A DNA stretch of 12,789 nucleotides from Chthoniobacter flavus (GTDB taxonomy: Bacteria > Verrucomicrobiota > Verrucomicrobiia > Chthoniobacterales > DYNR01): assembly GCA_020720945.1 (NCBI GenBank), contig DYNR01000046.1:1-12789 (forward strand), in the 5' to 3' direction. The position numbers were made by a program, and so were the translations under genes. Positions within the stretch are counted from its first letter, which is position 1. Each line of letters begins with the position of its first letter. Positions 7,013 through 12,789 of the stretch are shown here, piece after piece. Under the pieces are notes generated by a model. The model made no database searches and was not told the origin of the DNA. It saw only the letters and a program-made list of their open reading frames with translations.

Positions 7013-7033
7013 AACCTGCAACCCGCAACCTGC
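7013..7033. repeat. Three tandem heptamers AACCYGC
   Basis: AACCTGC (7013-7019), AACCCGC (7020-7026) and AACCTGC (7027-7033) follow one another without gaps, ending 2 bases before the yacP stop codon. Short heptamer arrays of this kind are common intergenic repeats; three units is too few to assign a function. Confidence 0.6.
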
Positions 7034-7035
7034 CT

Positions 7036-7470
7036 TCACCTCTTGCGAAGAGACTTGAGCCTTTCCGCTAAATCTTTTTCCGAAAATTCAATCTCGGAGC
7101 GCAACTCCCCAGAACTGATCCACTGGGCACCGAATGTCGTGACGGTCGTCCGCTCCATGTTGTCGTCGGTCGCAACCGTAATGGCATACTCCGAAGCATA
7201 CTTGACAACAAAACGCTCGATCAGAGCATCCGCGCTCTGCCCCGCTTTGGAATAAAAAATTTGCAAGCGATCCTCGCTTTCGTCCAAATTGGCTTTCGGA
7301 CCTCGCCCGTCATAAACCAACACAACATTCACCCCCGAGGAATCCGAATAGCGCAATAAAATTTCCGCCAACCTCGACCTGGCGATTTCCGGTTTCCCGG
7401 CATGCAAAGCGGCTAACTCTTTCCACGCAAACAAGATGCTATGCCCGTCAACGATCAAAACCTTTCGCAT
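7036..7470 (-). CDS. NYN domain RNase-like protein (YacP/Rae1 family)
   Basis: A 144-residue single-domain protein of the PIN-like NYN_YacP family (PF05991). B. subtilis Rae1/YacP is a ribosome-associated endoribonuclease that cleaves mRNA during translation. The fold's acidic residues are visible: Asp8 in VLIVDGHS, Asp54 in VVLVYDGRG, Asp81 and Glu85 in SADALIERF, and Asp102-Asp103 in VATDDNMER. The first motif reads DGHS where the family usually has DGYN. FGAQWISSGEL (113-123) near the C-terminus matches the family's final strand. It starts at ATG 7470, 22 bases after the ptsI stop, and is the last gene of the lpt-PTS operon. Target RNAs are unknown. The family call is good; ribosome-dependent cleavage is inferred from Rae1 and not shown by the sequence. 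Confidence 0.87.
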   Translation of the reverse strand: MRKVLIVDGHSILFAWKELAALHAGKPEIARSRLAEILLRYSDSSGVNVVLVYDGRGPKANLDESEDRLQIFYSKAGQSADALIERFVVKYASEYAITVATDDNMERTTVTTFGAQWISSGELRSEIEFSEKDLAERLKSLRKR

Positions 7471-7492
7471 CGGAACCGCAGAATTTATTGTG

Positions 7493-9277
7493 TCAGAACA
7501 GCTCGCCGTATCGGCTTTTCGCCAACCCTTCGCTCAAATTCAAAATGGAAAGGTGGTCTTCGCATTCGAGAGCCTCGCGCACGAGTTCTTCGCATTCGGG
7601 AATGGCAAGAGTTTGCACCGCTTTTTTCACGCGGGGAACCAAACACGGGCTAGTGCTCAATTCATCGACCCCTGCCCCGAGCAAAAGCGGGGTCAGCGCA
7701 ACATCTCCCGCCATCTCCCCACAAACACCGCACCATATCCCCTGGTCTTTCGCCACTTGCGTCGTCATCTGGATCAGACGGATAATCGCGGGATGCGTCG
7801 GAGTATAAAGATGGGCGATCCGCTCGTTAACCCGGTCAACGGCAATCGTATATTGAATCAGGTCGTTCGTCCCAATGCTGAAAAACTTCACTTCTTTCGC
7901 CAACCATTTCGCAACAAGCACGGCACTAGGCAACTCGATCATCGTCCCCAACTCGATGTCGGGGTTGAATTCGATGTGCGCCGAAGACAACTCTCCGCAG
8001 CACTCGTCAATCAAACGCTTGGCCGCCCGCAACTCATCCATCCCTGAAATCATCGGCAACATCAGCTTGATGTTCCCTACCACACCCGCCCGCAAAATCG
8101 CTTTGATCTGCGGCTTGAAAATCTCCGGGTGATTCAAACAAAAACGGATCGCCCTACACCCCAAAAAAGGGTTTTGCTCTTTCGGCAAATCCAAGCTTTC
8201 CGTCGATTTGTCGCCGCCGATATCTAGGGTGCGAATAATCACCGAATACGGCAACGCCTGCTCGGCAATGTGCCGGTAATCGTGAAACTGCTCCTCTTCG
8301 TCCGGCGGTGTCTTCCGGTTCAAATAAAGAAATTCCGTGCGGTAAAGCCCGATTCCCTCGGCCCCGCATTCGCGCACATCGTCCATTTCATTCGCCAACT
8401 CGATGTTCGCTGAAAGGATGATATGCCTGCCATCCACCGTGACACAACTCGTTTCGCGGATAAGCTCCAGACGCTCTTCCACTTCGTCCTTCTGCTTCTG
8501 TATCCGACCGTATCGCTCCAGCGTCTCCTGCGAAGGATTCAAAATCAGCTTGCCCGTGTAACCGTCAATCAAAATATCATCGCCGCTGGTGATGACTTGA
8601 AACAGTTGCCCCAACCCGACAATCGCGGGGATGTCCAGCGACCGCGCCATGATTGCCGAATGCGATGTTTTCGATCCGGCCTCCGTCGCAAAACCAACCA
8701 CTTTGTCGCGGTTGATCATGGCCGTATCCGACGGTGTCAAGTTTTTGGCGATGATGATATGCGGGCGGTCTGGCGTCGGAATTCTCCTCGGGTTTTTCCC
8801 CATCAAATGACGCAATACACTCCTGCTAACATCCTCAATATCAACGACTCTCTCCCGCAAATACGGGTCGTCTATCGCCTGCAAGGCCTTGCAGTATTTT
8901 TCGGCGATCCGGTGGAAAGTCGTCTCGATGTTGAAGTGGTCTTTCTCCAAATTCCTCAAAACTTCATCGATGAGCGTCCGGTCTTCCACGACCAGCAAAT
9001 GCGCATCAAAAATGCTGGCATCGCTGGCACCTAACGAAGTGGCGATCCTCTGCTGGATTTCTAAAAGCTCCGTGCGCGTGGCGACCAACGCCGCCTCAAA
9101 ACGGGCAATTTCTCCGGGCAACTCTTCGGGCTTGATCTTACGGTAAGGGATTTCATCTTCCTCCAACCAATGCACCAGCGCCTCAGCATGCGCAATCCCA
9201 GGAACCACTGGGATGCCGCTAAAGATCTGCTCGACTCGCTCGCCGTCCGTTTGAATGTCTGAAAAGTTTTCCTCCAC
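7493..9277 (-). CDS. ptsI: PTS enzyme I (phosphoenolpyruvate-protein phosphotransferase)
   Basis: A 594-residue enzyme I, which takes phosphate from phosphoenolpyruvate and passes it to HPr. Domains in order: an N-terminal HPr-binding/phosphohistidine part (about 18-250) with the active His206 in SKTSHSAIMARSLDIPAIVG; a linker helix (250-275); and the PEP-binding barrel (about 280-570) with GIGLYRTEFLYLNR (308-321), RTLDIGGDK (349-357), FFSIGTNDLIQY (465-476) and Cys519 in GVCGEMAGD. There is no N-terminal GAF domain, so it is PtsI-type rather than PtsP-type, despite neighbours that recall the nitrogen PTS. The longest start is GTG 9277, with no Shine-Dalgarno sequence upstream. The next in-frame GTG, codon 24, would cut into the conserved IPVVPGIAHAEA start. 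It follows ptsH by 41 bases. All key residues are present, so it should be active. Confidence 0.97.
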   Translation of the reverse strand: MEENFSDIQTDGERVEQIFSGIPVVPGIAHAEALVHWLEEDEIPYRKIKPEELPGEIARFEAALVATRTELLEIQQRIATSLGASDASIFDAHLLVVEDRTLIDEVLRNLEKDHFNIETTFHRIAEKYCKALQAIDDPYLRERVVDIEDVSRSVLRHLMGKNPRRIPTPDRPHIIIAKNLTPSDTAMINRDKVVGFATEAGSKTSHSAIMARSLDIPAIVGLGQLFQVITSGDDILIDGYTGKLILNPSQETLERYGRIQKQKDEVEERLELIRETSCVTVDGRHIILSANIELANEMDDVRECGAEGIGLYRTEFLYLNRKTPPDEEEQFHDYRHIAEQALPYSVIIRTLDIGGDKSTESLDLPKEQNPFLGCRAIRFCLNHPEIFKPQIKAILRAGVVGNIKLMLPMISGMDELRAAKRLIDECCGELSSAHIEFNPDIELGTMIELPSAVLVAKWLAKEVKFFSIGTNDLIQYTIAVDRVNERIAHLYTPTHPAIIRLIQMTTQVAKDQGIWCGVCGEMAGDVALTPLLLGAGVDELSTSPCLVPRVKKAVQTLAIPECEELVREALECEDHLSILNLSEGLAKSRYGELF

Positions 9278-9318
9278 GCTGGAAGAAAATAAGAAAACCA
9301 GAAGAAAAAATCAACTGT

Positions 9319-9582
9319 TCATTTCTCGCCGAAAGAGGAATCTACCAGTTTTTTTAACTCCCCCAAAACCTCCTCGGCATCAGGGCCTTCGGCACGGACT
9401 TCTAACTTCGAGCCCATGCCAGCAGCCAGCATCATCAATCCCATGATGCTCTTTCCGTTTACTTCCTCCCCATCCTTCTCAACCCACACCTCGGATTTAT
9501 ACCGGCTTGCAGTCTTAACAAATGAGGCCGCCGGTCGTGCATGCAGACCGGTCTGATTTAGAATGGTTAATTCGATTTTCAC
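9319..9582 (-). CDS. ptsH: Phosphocarrier protein HPr
   Basis: An 87-residue HPr. His14 in NQTGLHARPA takes phosphate from enzyme I. Ser45 in NGKSIMGLMML is the site used by HPr kinase, so both control sites exist and both partner enzymes are encoded alongside. The start is GTG 9582, preceded by a strong AAGGGGAG (complement of 9589-9596), which fixes the start. It lies 38 bases after hprK and 41 before ptsI. The length is normal for the family. No EIIA or sugar permease gene is present in the window, so its phosphate acceptors are encoded elsewhere or it acts mainly as a regulator. Confidence 0.97.
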   Translation of the reverse strand: MKIELTILNQTGLHARPAASFVKTASRYKSEVWVEKDGEEVNGKSIMGLMMLAAGMGSKLEVRAEGPDAEEVLGELKKLVDSSFGEK

Positions 9583-9620
9583 AGATACTCCCCTTGCTTA
9601 TAGCGATTTCTCCACAGAAA

Positions 9621-10583
9621 TCACCCTTTTTTTTTCATAAACTGCAACAGCCTTTTATTGAACTCCAAGGCACTGTTGTGCCCCATCGCTCTGAGCTTTT
9701 GATCGAGTGCAGCGACCTCGACCAAACGCGCCAAATCTCGCCCCATCCTCACTGGAATCGTAACATGCGGAATGGGAATCCCCAAAACTTCGTAGCTCTC
9801 TTGATCCAACCCTATCCTGTCCACTTCCTCACACTCGTTCCAATCTTTGAGCGTCACAACAAAATCTAACTTCTTCTCCGAACGCACCGCACCAACCCCG
9901 AACACCGCCGCAACATTGATGATCCCGATCCCTCGCACCTCCATGTGAAAACGAGAAATCTCGGAGGCCATTCCGACCAAACCATGACCGTCCGTCATCC
10001 GAACCCTCGTGATGTCATCGCTGACCAAACTATACCCCCGTTCGATAAGACCCAACACACATTCGCTCTTCCCAATCCCGCTCGCACCGCGAATCAATGT
10101 GCCTATCCCCATTATATCGACCATGCTCCCGTATTCCGATGCCGTCGGGGAAAACTCCGTTTCCAAAATCAAAGTCGCCGCATTCACGAATTTCATCGTG
10201 ATCATGCTCGTGCGAAAAATCGGGGTTCCCGTCGCTTCGGCCGCCCGCTGGATTGTTTCTGGAACGCGGTGATCCCTGGCTACCACAATGCAAGGAAAAT
10301 TCCTCTCAAACATCCCCATCATCCGCTCCTCCGCTAATTCGGGCGGCATACTCCGCAAAAAACTCAACTCCGATGCCCCTAAAACCTGCACCCGCTTGGA
10401 TGCAAAAAAATTCAGAAACCCAGCCAACGCCAACCCCGGACGATTGATGGTCGGTTCCCGGATCGTTCGCCCAAAACCCTTCGCCGCCCCCTCCAAACGC
10501 ATCTCCAACCGGTCGGCATAGTTCGCGTAAAACTGGCCGACCGTAACCGCATTGTGCAAATTTTTTCCGAGGGTTTGCGGCAT
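9621..10583 (-). CDS. hprK: HPr kinase/phosphorylase with altered active-site residues
   Basis: A 320-residue HprK. This enzyme phosphorylates HPr on its regulatory Ser and, in Firmicutes, also removes that phosphate. Residues 10-145 form the N-terminal domain. The kinase core has the P-loop GASGIGKS (166-173, Lys172), Asp189-Asp190, the HprK signature MEVRGIGIIN (214-223) and Arg256 in DRIGLD. A constant offset of 13 from B. subtilis HprK fits all these sites. At that offset the active-site His138 falls on Tyr151 (EYGSMVD; codon TAC), and the dephosphorylation motif PVRPGR reads PVRMGR (277-282), followed by Asp instead of the usual Asn. Kinase activity seems possible; phosphatase activity is doubtful (inference). 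ATG 10583 has GAGGAAG just upstream, overlapping the lptB stop, with a 7-base gap. Family assignment is secure. Confidence 0.96.
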   Translation of the reverse strand: MPQTLGKNLHNAVTVGQFYANYADRLEMRLEGAAKGFGRTIREPTINRPGLALAGFLNFFASKRVQVLGASELSFLRSMPPELAEERMMGMFERNFPCIVVARDHRVPETIQRAAEATGTPIFRTSMITMKFVNAATLILETEFSPTASEYGSMVDIMGIGTLIRGASGIGKSECVLGLIERGYSLVSDDITRVRMTDGHGLVGMASEISRFHMEVRGIGIINVAAVFGVGAVRSEKKLDFVVTLKDWNECEEVDRIGLDQESYEVLGIPIPHVTIPVRMGRDLARLVEVAALDQKLRAMGHNSALEFNKRLLQFMKKKG

Positions 10584-10590
10584 ATCTTCC

Positions 10591-11379
10591 TCACATAGAA
10601 AAACTTTCGCCGAGATACAGCCTGCGGCTCACCGGGTCGTTCAACAAAAAATCCTTGTCGCCCTGGCTCTCGACTCGCCCTTCGTAAATCAGGTAAGCGC
10701 GATCCACAATATTCAATGTCTCCCGCACATTGTGGTCGGTAATCAGAATCGCCAAACCCTGCGCCCGCAAATTCTGGACGATTTGCTGGACATCGTTCAC
10801 CGCGATCGGATCCACCCCGCTAAACGGCTCATCGAGCATCAACAAATTCGGGTTTGTCACCAGCGACCGAGCGATCGTCAACCTGCGCTTCTCTCCACCG
10901 CTCAAAGTCAATGCCTGGTTCTTCGCCAAATGCGTGATACCAAACTGCTCAAGCAACTCGAAACATCGGTCTTTGCGTTTCTGGTTGCTCATCTTTTGCG
11001 TCTCCAAAATCGCCATGATGTTTTCTTGCACCGTAAGCTTGCGAAAAATGGATTCCTCTTGCGGCAAGTAACCCATCCCTTCCCTCGCCCTCCGATACAT
11101 CGGCAACTGCGTCACATCCTTCCCGTCAAAAAAAACTTTCCCACCATTGGGGCGAACCAACCCGACGATCATGTAAAATGTCGTCGTCTTCCCCGCCCCA
11201 TTCGGCCCCAAAAGACCAACGATCTCTCCCTTCTGAACATGGATGTCCACCCCGTTGACGACCGAACGCCCCCCGTAAATTTTCACGAGTTTTTCGGTCC
11301 GCAAAAGCGAAGTCGCAGGATTGGGAACCGGCTTCGACTCTTTCCGCGGCGGCAAATGCCCCTGCCCCTCGCCGCTCAT
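10591..11379 (-). CDS. lptB: LPS export ABC transporter ATPase LptB
   Basis: A 262-residue ABC ATPase that powers lipopolysaccharide extraction from the inner membrane together with LptFG (not in this window). Visible motifs: Walker A GPNGAGKT (58-65), Gln107 in YLPQEESIF, signature LSGGEKRR (159-166), Walker B LLMLDEP (179-185) and the switch His216 in ITDHNVRET. PFSGVDPIAV and LGESF near the C-terminus are typical of LptB rather than amino-acid (LivF-type) ATPases. The first 25 residues are a polar extension beyond the usual start, which lies near residue 26 (LRTEKLVKIYGG). ATG 11379 overlaps the lptA stop as ATGA, so the two are probably translationally coupled. hprK follows after 7 bases. 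Assignment is strong from both motifs and neighbours. Confidence 0.96.
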   Translation of the reverse strand: MSGEGQGHLPPRKESKPVPNPATSLLRTEKLVKIYGGRSVVNGVDIHVQKGEIVGLLGPNGAGKTTTFYMIVGLVRPNGGKVFFDGKDVTQLPMYRRAREGMGYLPQEESIFRKLTVQENIMAILETQKMSNQKRKDRCFELLEQFGITHLAKNQALTLSGGEKRRLTIARSLVTNPNLLMLDEPFSGVDPIAVNDVQQIVQNLRAQGLAILITDHNVRETLNIVDRAYLIYEGRVESQGDKDFLLNDPVSRRLYLGESFSM

Positions 11380-11951
11380 TTCGCCCCGTCCCCCGTTTCG
11401 ACGATCATCGTCCGACTACTCCCCGTCGTGTTGATTTTCCCCGCCCGATTCAATATCATTTTCGTCCCGCTATCCGTCGCTATGTGCGCATTGATCCCCT
11501 GTTCGACCTTCGGCCATTCGGTCAAATCTACATCGCCAGTAGCTGGATGAAAAACGGCTTTCCCCGACTTCGCAACAGAAACAACATCTTTCCCCTTGGC
11601 ATCTTTGTTCTCTTGGCGAATCACGACATTCCCCGTCGCTTCCACCCGCTCCAAACCCTTGCGGTCTTGGTTCAAAAACGCCTTCAAACGATCGCAAGTC
11701 AGCGTGAACTGCGGATCTTTGACAGTCACGGAACCCGTGAACTCCGCCACTCCCGAACGATTGTCAAAAGTCGATTCGTCCATCGCCGTTATGACCGTTT
11801 CAGCGTTCGGCGGTCTTTCTTTGGAAGACCCACCAAACCCACCTCCTTGCCCAGGGTTCATCGAAGGTGCCAACTGCGCCAACGCTCCAGCAGCACCAAA
11901 CGCAACACACACCAACTGCAAAACAAAAAAACGAATCATTCTTTTTCTCAT
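11376..11951 (-). CDS. lptA: Periplasmic LPS bridge protein LptA/OstA family
   Basis: A 191-residue exported protein. Residues 1-26 are a signal peptide (basic start, hydrophobic core, cleavage likely after ALA). A Gly/Pro-rich stretch (30-48) precedes an OstA-type beta-jellyroll: VITAMDESTFDNRSGVAEFTGSVTVKDPQFTLTCDRLKAF (53-92) and VEATGNVVIRQ (103-113) are the repeating strands of the family, and the Lpt bridge carries LPS across the periplasm. ATG 11951 overlaps the lptC stop as ATGA. ATG 11939 (MIRFF) is a possible alternative that still leaves a signal peptide. AAGGAG (complement of 11954-11959) is very close to the first ATG and rather far from the second. Its position between lptC and lptB supports the call more than sequence alone. 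Confidence 0.88.
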   Translation of the reverse strand: MRKRMIRFFVLQLVCVAFGAAGALAQLAPSMNPGQGGGFGGSSKERPPNAETVITAMDESTFDNRSGVAEFTGSVTVKDPQFTLTCDRLKAFLNQDRKGLERVEATGNVVIRQENKDAKGKDVVSVAKSGKAVFHPATGDVDLTEWPKVEQGINAHIATDSGTKMILNRAGKINTTGSSRTMIVETGDGAK

Positions 11952-12538
11952 GGCTCCTTCTTCTCCAAGTCAAGGTCTCCGGTGCGGCGGACCGTCATGG
12001 TCACCTCACCCTTCATCACCCCAGTTTGCTTATCAATATCAAACTCGAGATTCTTCCCGCGAATCGTAAAATCGTCCCTTTCAATCACCGCTTCACCCTC
12101 CCCAATTTTCGCCAACTTCTTCGTCGGCGTGTGAAAATTCGCCATCGGCAAACTCACGACCATGCGGTTCCTGTCTTCACCGTAAAAATCGATCTTCATC
12201 TTTTCCATCTCGATGTTATCGTCGTCCTTCCGCCTAGAAACATCCGAAACAATCAGCAAAACCAACTCGTTTTTTTCGTTGTAATGCGGAATGCGAATCC
12301 CCAAAACATCTTCCCCATGCGGCACGGGTATATTGATTTGCGGCTGTTCTCCCCCCCCTTCCCCTTGCCCGCCTCGAACCACAAACACTCCGGAGAAAAA
12401 AACAAAAAGAACCGCACTCCACAACCAAGCTCCCCGCAAAACATTCCACCGAAAAAAACCGCAGACTACCTCGCGCGCAACCTCTCCGGTCTCCGCAATG
12501 CCCACAAGCGTTTTTTTGTTATTTTCCCATAGCAACAT
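11948..12538 (-). CDS. lptC: LptC-like LPS export protein with membrane anchor
   Basis: Up to 196 residues. A membrane segment at about 36-55 (LRGAWLWSAVLFVFFSGVFVV) is followed by a soluble region. FYGEDRNRMVVSLPMANFH (118-136) and KIGEGEAVIERDDFTIRGKNLEFDIDKQTGVMKGEVTMTVRR (144-185) show the strand pattern of LptC/LptA jellyrolls. LptC sits in the inner membrane and passes LPS from LptBFG to LptA. LptC usually begins close to its membrane segment, so the 35-residue polar front end is odd. ATG 12538 lacks a Shine-Dalgarno sequence, whereas TTG 12439 (Leu34), preceded by GGTGG, would give a normal 163-residue protein. The start is therefore unsettled. It is the first gene of the seven-gene minus-strand block; the promoter should lie between about 12440 and 12620, but I see no convincing -35/-10 pair. 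The family call rests on pattern and context. Confidence 0.8.
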   Translation of the reverse strand: MLLWENNKKTLVGIAETGEVAREVVCGFFRWNVLRGAWLWSAVLFVFFSGVFVVRGGQGEGGGEQPQINIPVPHGEDVLGIRIPHYNEKNELVLLIVSDVSRRKDDDNIEMEKMKIDFYGEDRNRMVVSLPMANFHTPTKKLAKIGEGEAVIERDDFTIRGKNLEFDIDKQTGVMKGEVTMTVRRTGDLDLEKKEP

Positions 12539-12579
12539 AGAACCGATGATTCTTTCATCTTTTCTGTCTTTTTCAACCT

Positions 12580-12601
12580 AAAAAGAACAGCAAAAAGAAC
12601 A
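12580..12601. repeat. Direct repeat of AAAAAGAACA upstream of lptC
   Basis: AAAAAGAACA occurs at 12580-12589 and again at 12592-12601, spaced by two bases, so the period is 12. It lies 42 bases upstream of the lptC ATG and directly beside the dispersed repeat copy 2. It could be a regulator site for the lpt operon or simply part of the repeat sequence. Confidence 0.45.
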
Positions 12602-12611
12602 ATATCTCCCG

Positions 12612-12678
12612 AATCCTCGCGTAATCCTGAAACCATGAAAAGCGAGATTCCTTCGTTTCTTTGCTTCTTGAGCCGCAA
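12612..12678 (+). repeat. Dispersed degenerate repeat, copy 2
   Basis: This is the second copy of the element at 6892-6959, in the same orientation, with about 75% identity by eye over 68 columns and one gap. It lies 73 bases upstream of the lptC ATG, so the two copies bracket the seven-gene operon. No protein reading is conserved between the copies. Confidence 0.6.
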
Positions 12679-12692
12679 ACCCTCGGAGTGCA

Positions 12693-12706
12693 GGCGATTT
12701 ATCGCC
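12693..12706. repeat. Short palindrome GGCGATTTATCGCC
   Basis: GGCGAT (12693-12698) pairs with ATCGCC (12701-12706) around two T. There is no T-run after it. It sits between the dispersed repeat and the CCCTC-type inverted repeat and appears to be one piece of the repeat mosaic at the right end. Confidence 0.4.
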
Positions 12707-12725
12707 GCTTTGGACGCTCGCCTCC

Positions 12726-12760
12726 CCCTCTTCCCTTTGGGAGAGGGCTGGGGTGAGGGT
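12726..12760. repeat. CCCTC/GAGGG-type intergenic inverted repeat
   Basis: CCCTCTTCCC (12726-12735), a TTT loop, then GGGAGAGGG (12739-12747) form a stem with one bulged T, followed by CTGGGGTGAGGGT. This closely resembles a dispersed intergenic sequence met in many unrelated bacterial genomes (general knowledge; no search was run). It has no coding content. Bases 12761-12789 hold nothing I can name. Confidence 0.5.
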
Positions 12761-12789
12761 TGCGAAGCAATATGCCCTCGTGTCGCAAC

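Larger units (their letters stand above)
6773..7035. other. Non-coding gap rich in repeat-like sequence
   Basis: No credible gene lies here. It contains a hairpin (6847-6871), one copy of the dispersed repeat also found at 12612-12678, and three tandem heptamers at 7013-7033, each listed separately. The promoter of the ATP-grasp gene must be in this gap. A TTGACT lies on the minus strand but I see no convincing -10 partner. No U-run terminator for yacP is visible. Confidence 0.55.

Noticed and set aside
10552..11550. Plus-strand open frame of 332 codons opposite lptB
   Set aside because: It is antisense to lptB and the end of lptA, whose motifs are unambiguous, and it has no domain of its own.
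12466..12678. Small minus-strand open frame of 70 codons across the repeat copy 2 and the lptC start
   Set aside because: It overlaps lptC in another frame and the repeat. It shares only scattered residues with the equivalent frame of copy 1, which reflects DNA similarity rather than a conserved protein.
6892..12678. Composite transposon or genomic island bounded by the two repeats
   Set aside because: There is no transposase or integrase and no terminal inverted repeats. The genes inside are core envelope and PTS genes, so recent mobility is unlikely.

Overview
The window looks like chromosomal DNA of a flagellated, Gram-negative member of the PVC group, most likely Verrucomicrobiota. Support comes from the gene mix: an LptCAB lipopolysaccharide export set, an HPr kinase with HPr and enzyme I in a diderm background, and a DUF4159 protein with a TonB-like front end. 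Several genes also have little or no Shine-Dalgarno sequence. The phylum is an inference from gene content and style; no rRNA or marker gene is present.

Left part, plus strand (124-4513): four closely packed genes form a probable operon. They are a membrane-anchored DUF4159 protein, an RmuC-family protein, a DUF318/ArsP-like permease with two C-x-C motifs, and its usual TIGR03943/DUF1980 partner. Gaps are 22 and 4 bases, and the last pair overlaps by ATGA. Next comes a stand-alone flagellin gene (4699-5526) with a near-consensus sigma-28 promoter, a long leader hairpin, and two tandem hairpins at its end. The second of these is a strong, probably bidirectional terminator.

Middle, minus strand: an orphan ATP-grasp ligase (5648-6772) converges on the flagellin gene and shares its terminator. 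A non-coding stretch (6773-7035) follows that is rich in repeat-like sequence.

Right part, minus strand (12538 down to 7036): seven genes run as lptC-lptA-lptB-hprK-ptsH-ptsI-yacP with overlaps or gaps of at most 41 bases. The order couples lipopolysaccharide export to a complete phospho-relay (enzyme I, HPr, HPr kinase), with no sugar permease or EIIA in view, and ends with a NYN-domain RNase. It recalls the proteobacterial lptCAB-rpoN-hpf-ptsN-rapZ-ptsO neighbourhood, which suggests a regulatory rather than sugar-transporting PTS. The HPr kinase has Tyr where the family has its active-site His, and Met for Pro in the dephosphorylation motif.

Two copies of a degenerate repeat of about 68 bases (about 75% identical, same orientation) sit just outside the two ends of the seven-gene block. 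The right end (12580-12789) is a mosaic of short repeat-like sequences. I see no CRISPR array, transposase, tRNA or rRNA. Nothing here is clearly a new defence or mobile system; the most unusual points are the altered HPr kinase, the lpt-PTS-RNase operon and the repeats that flank it.
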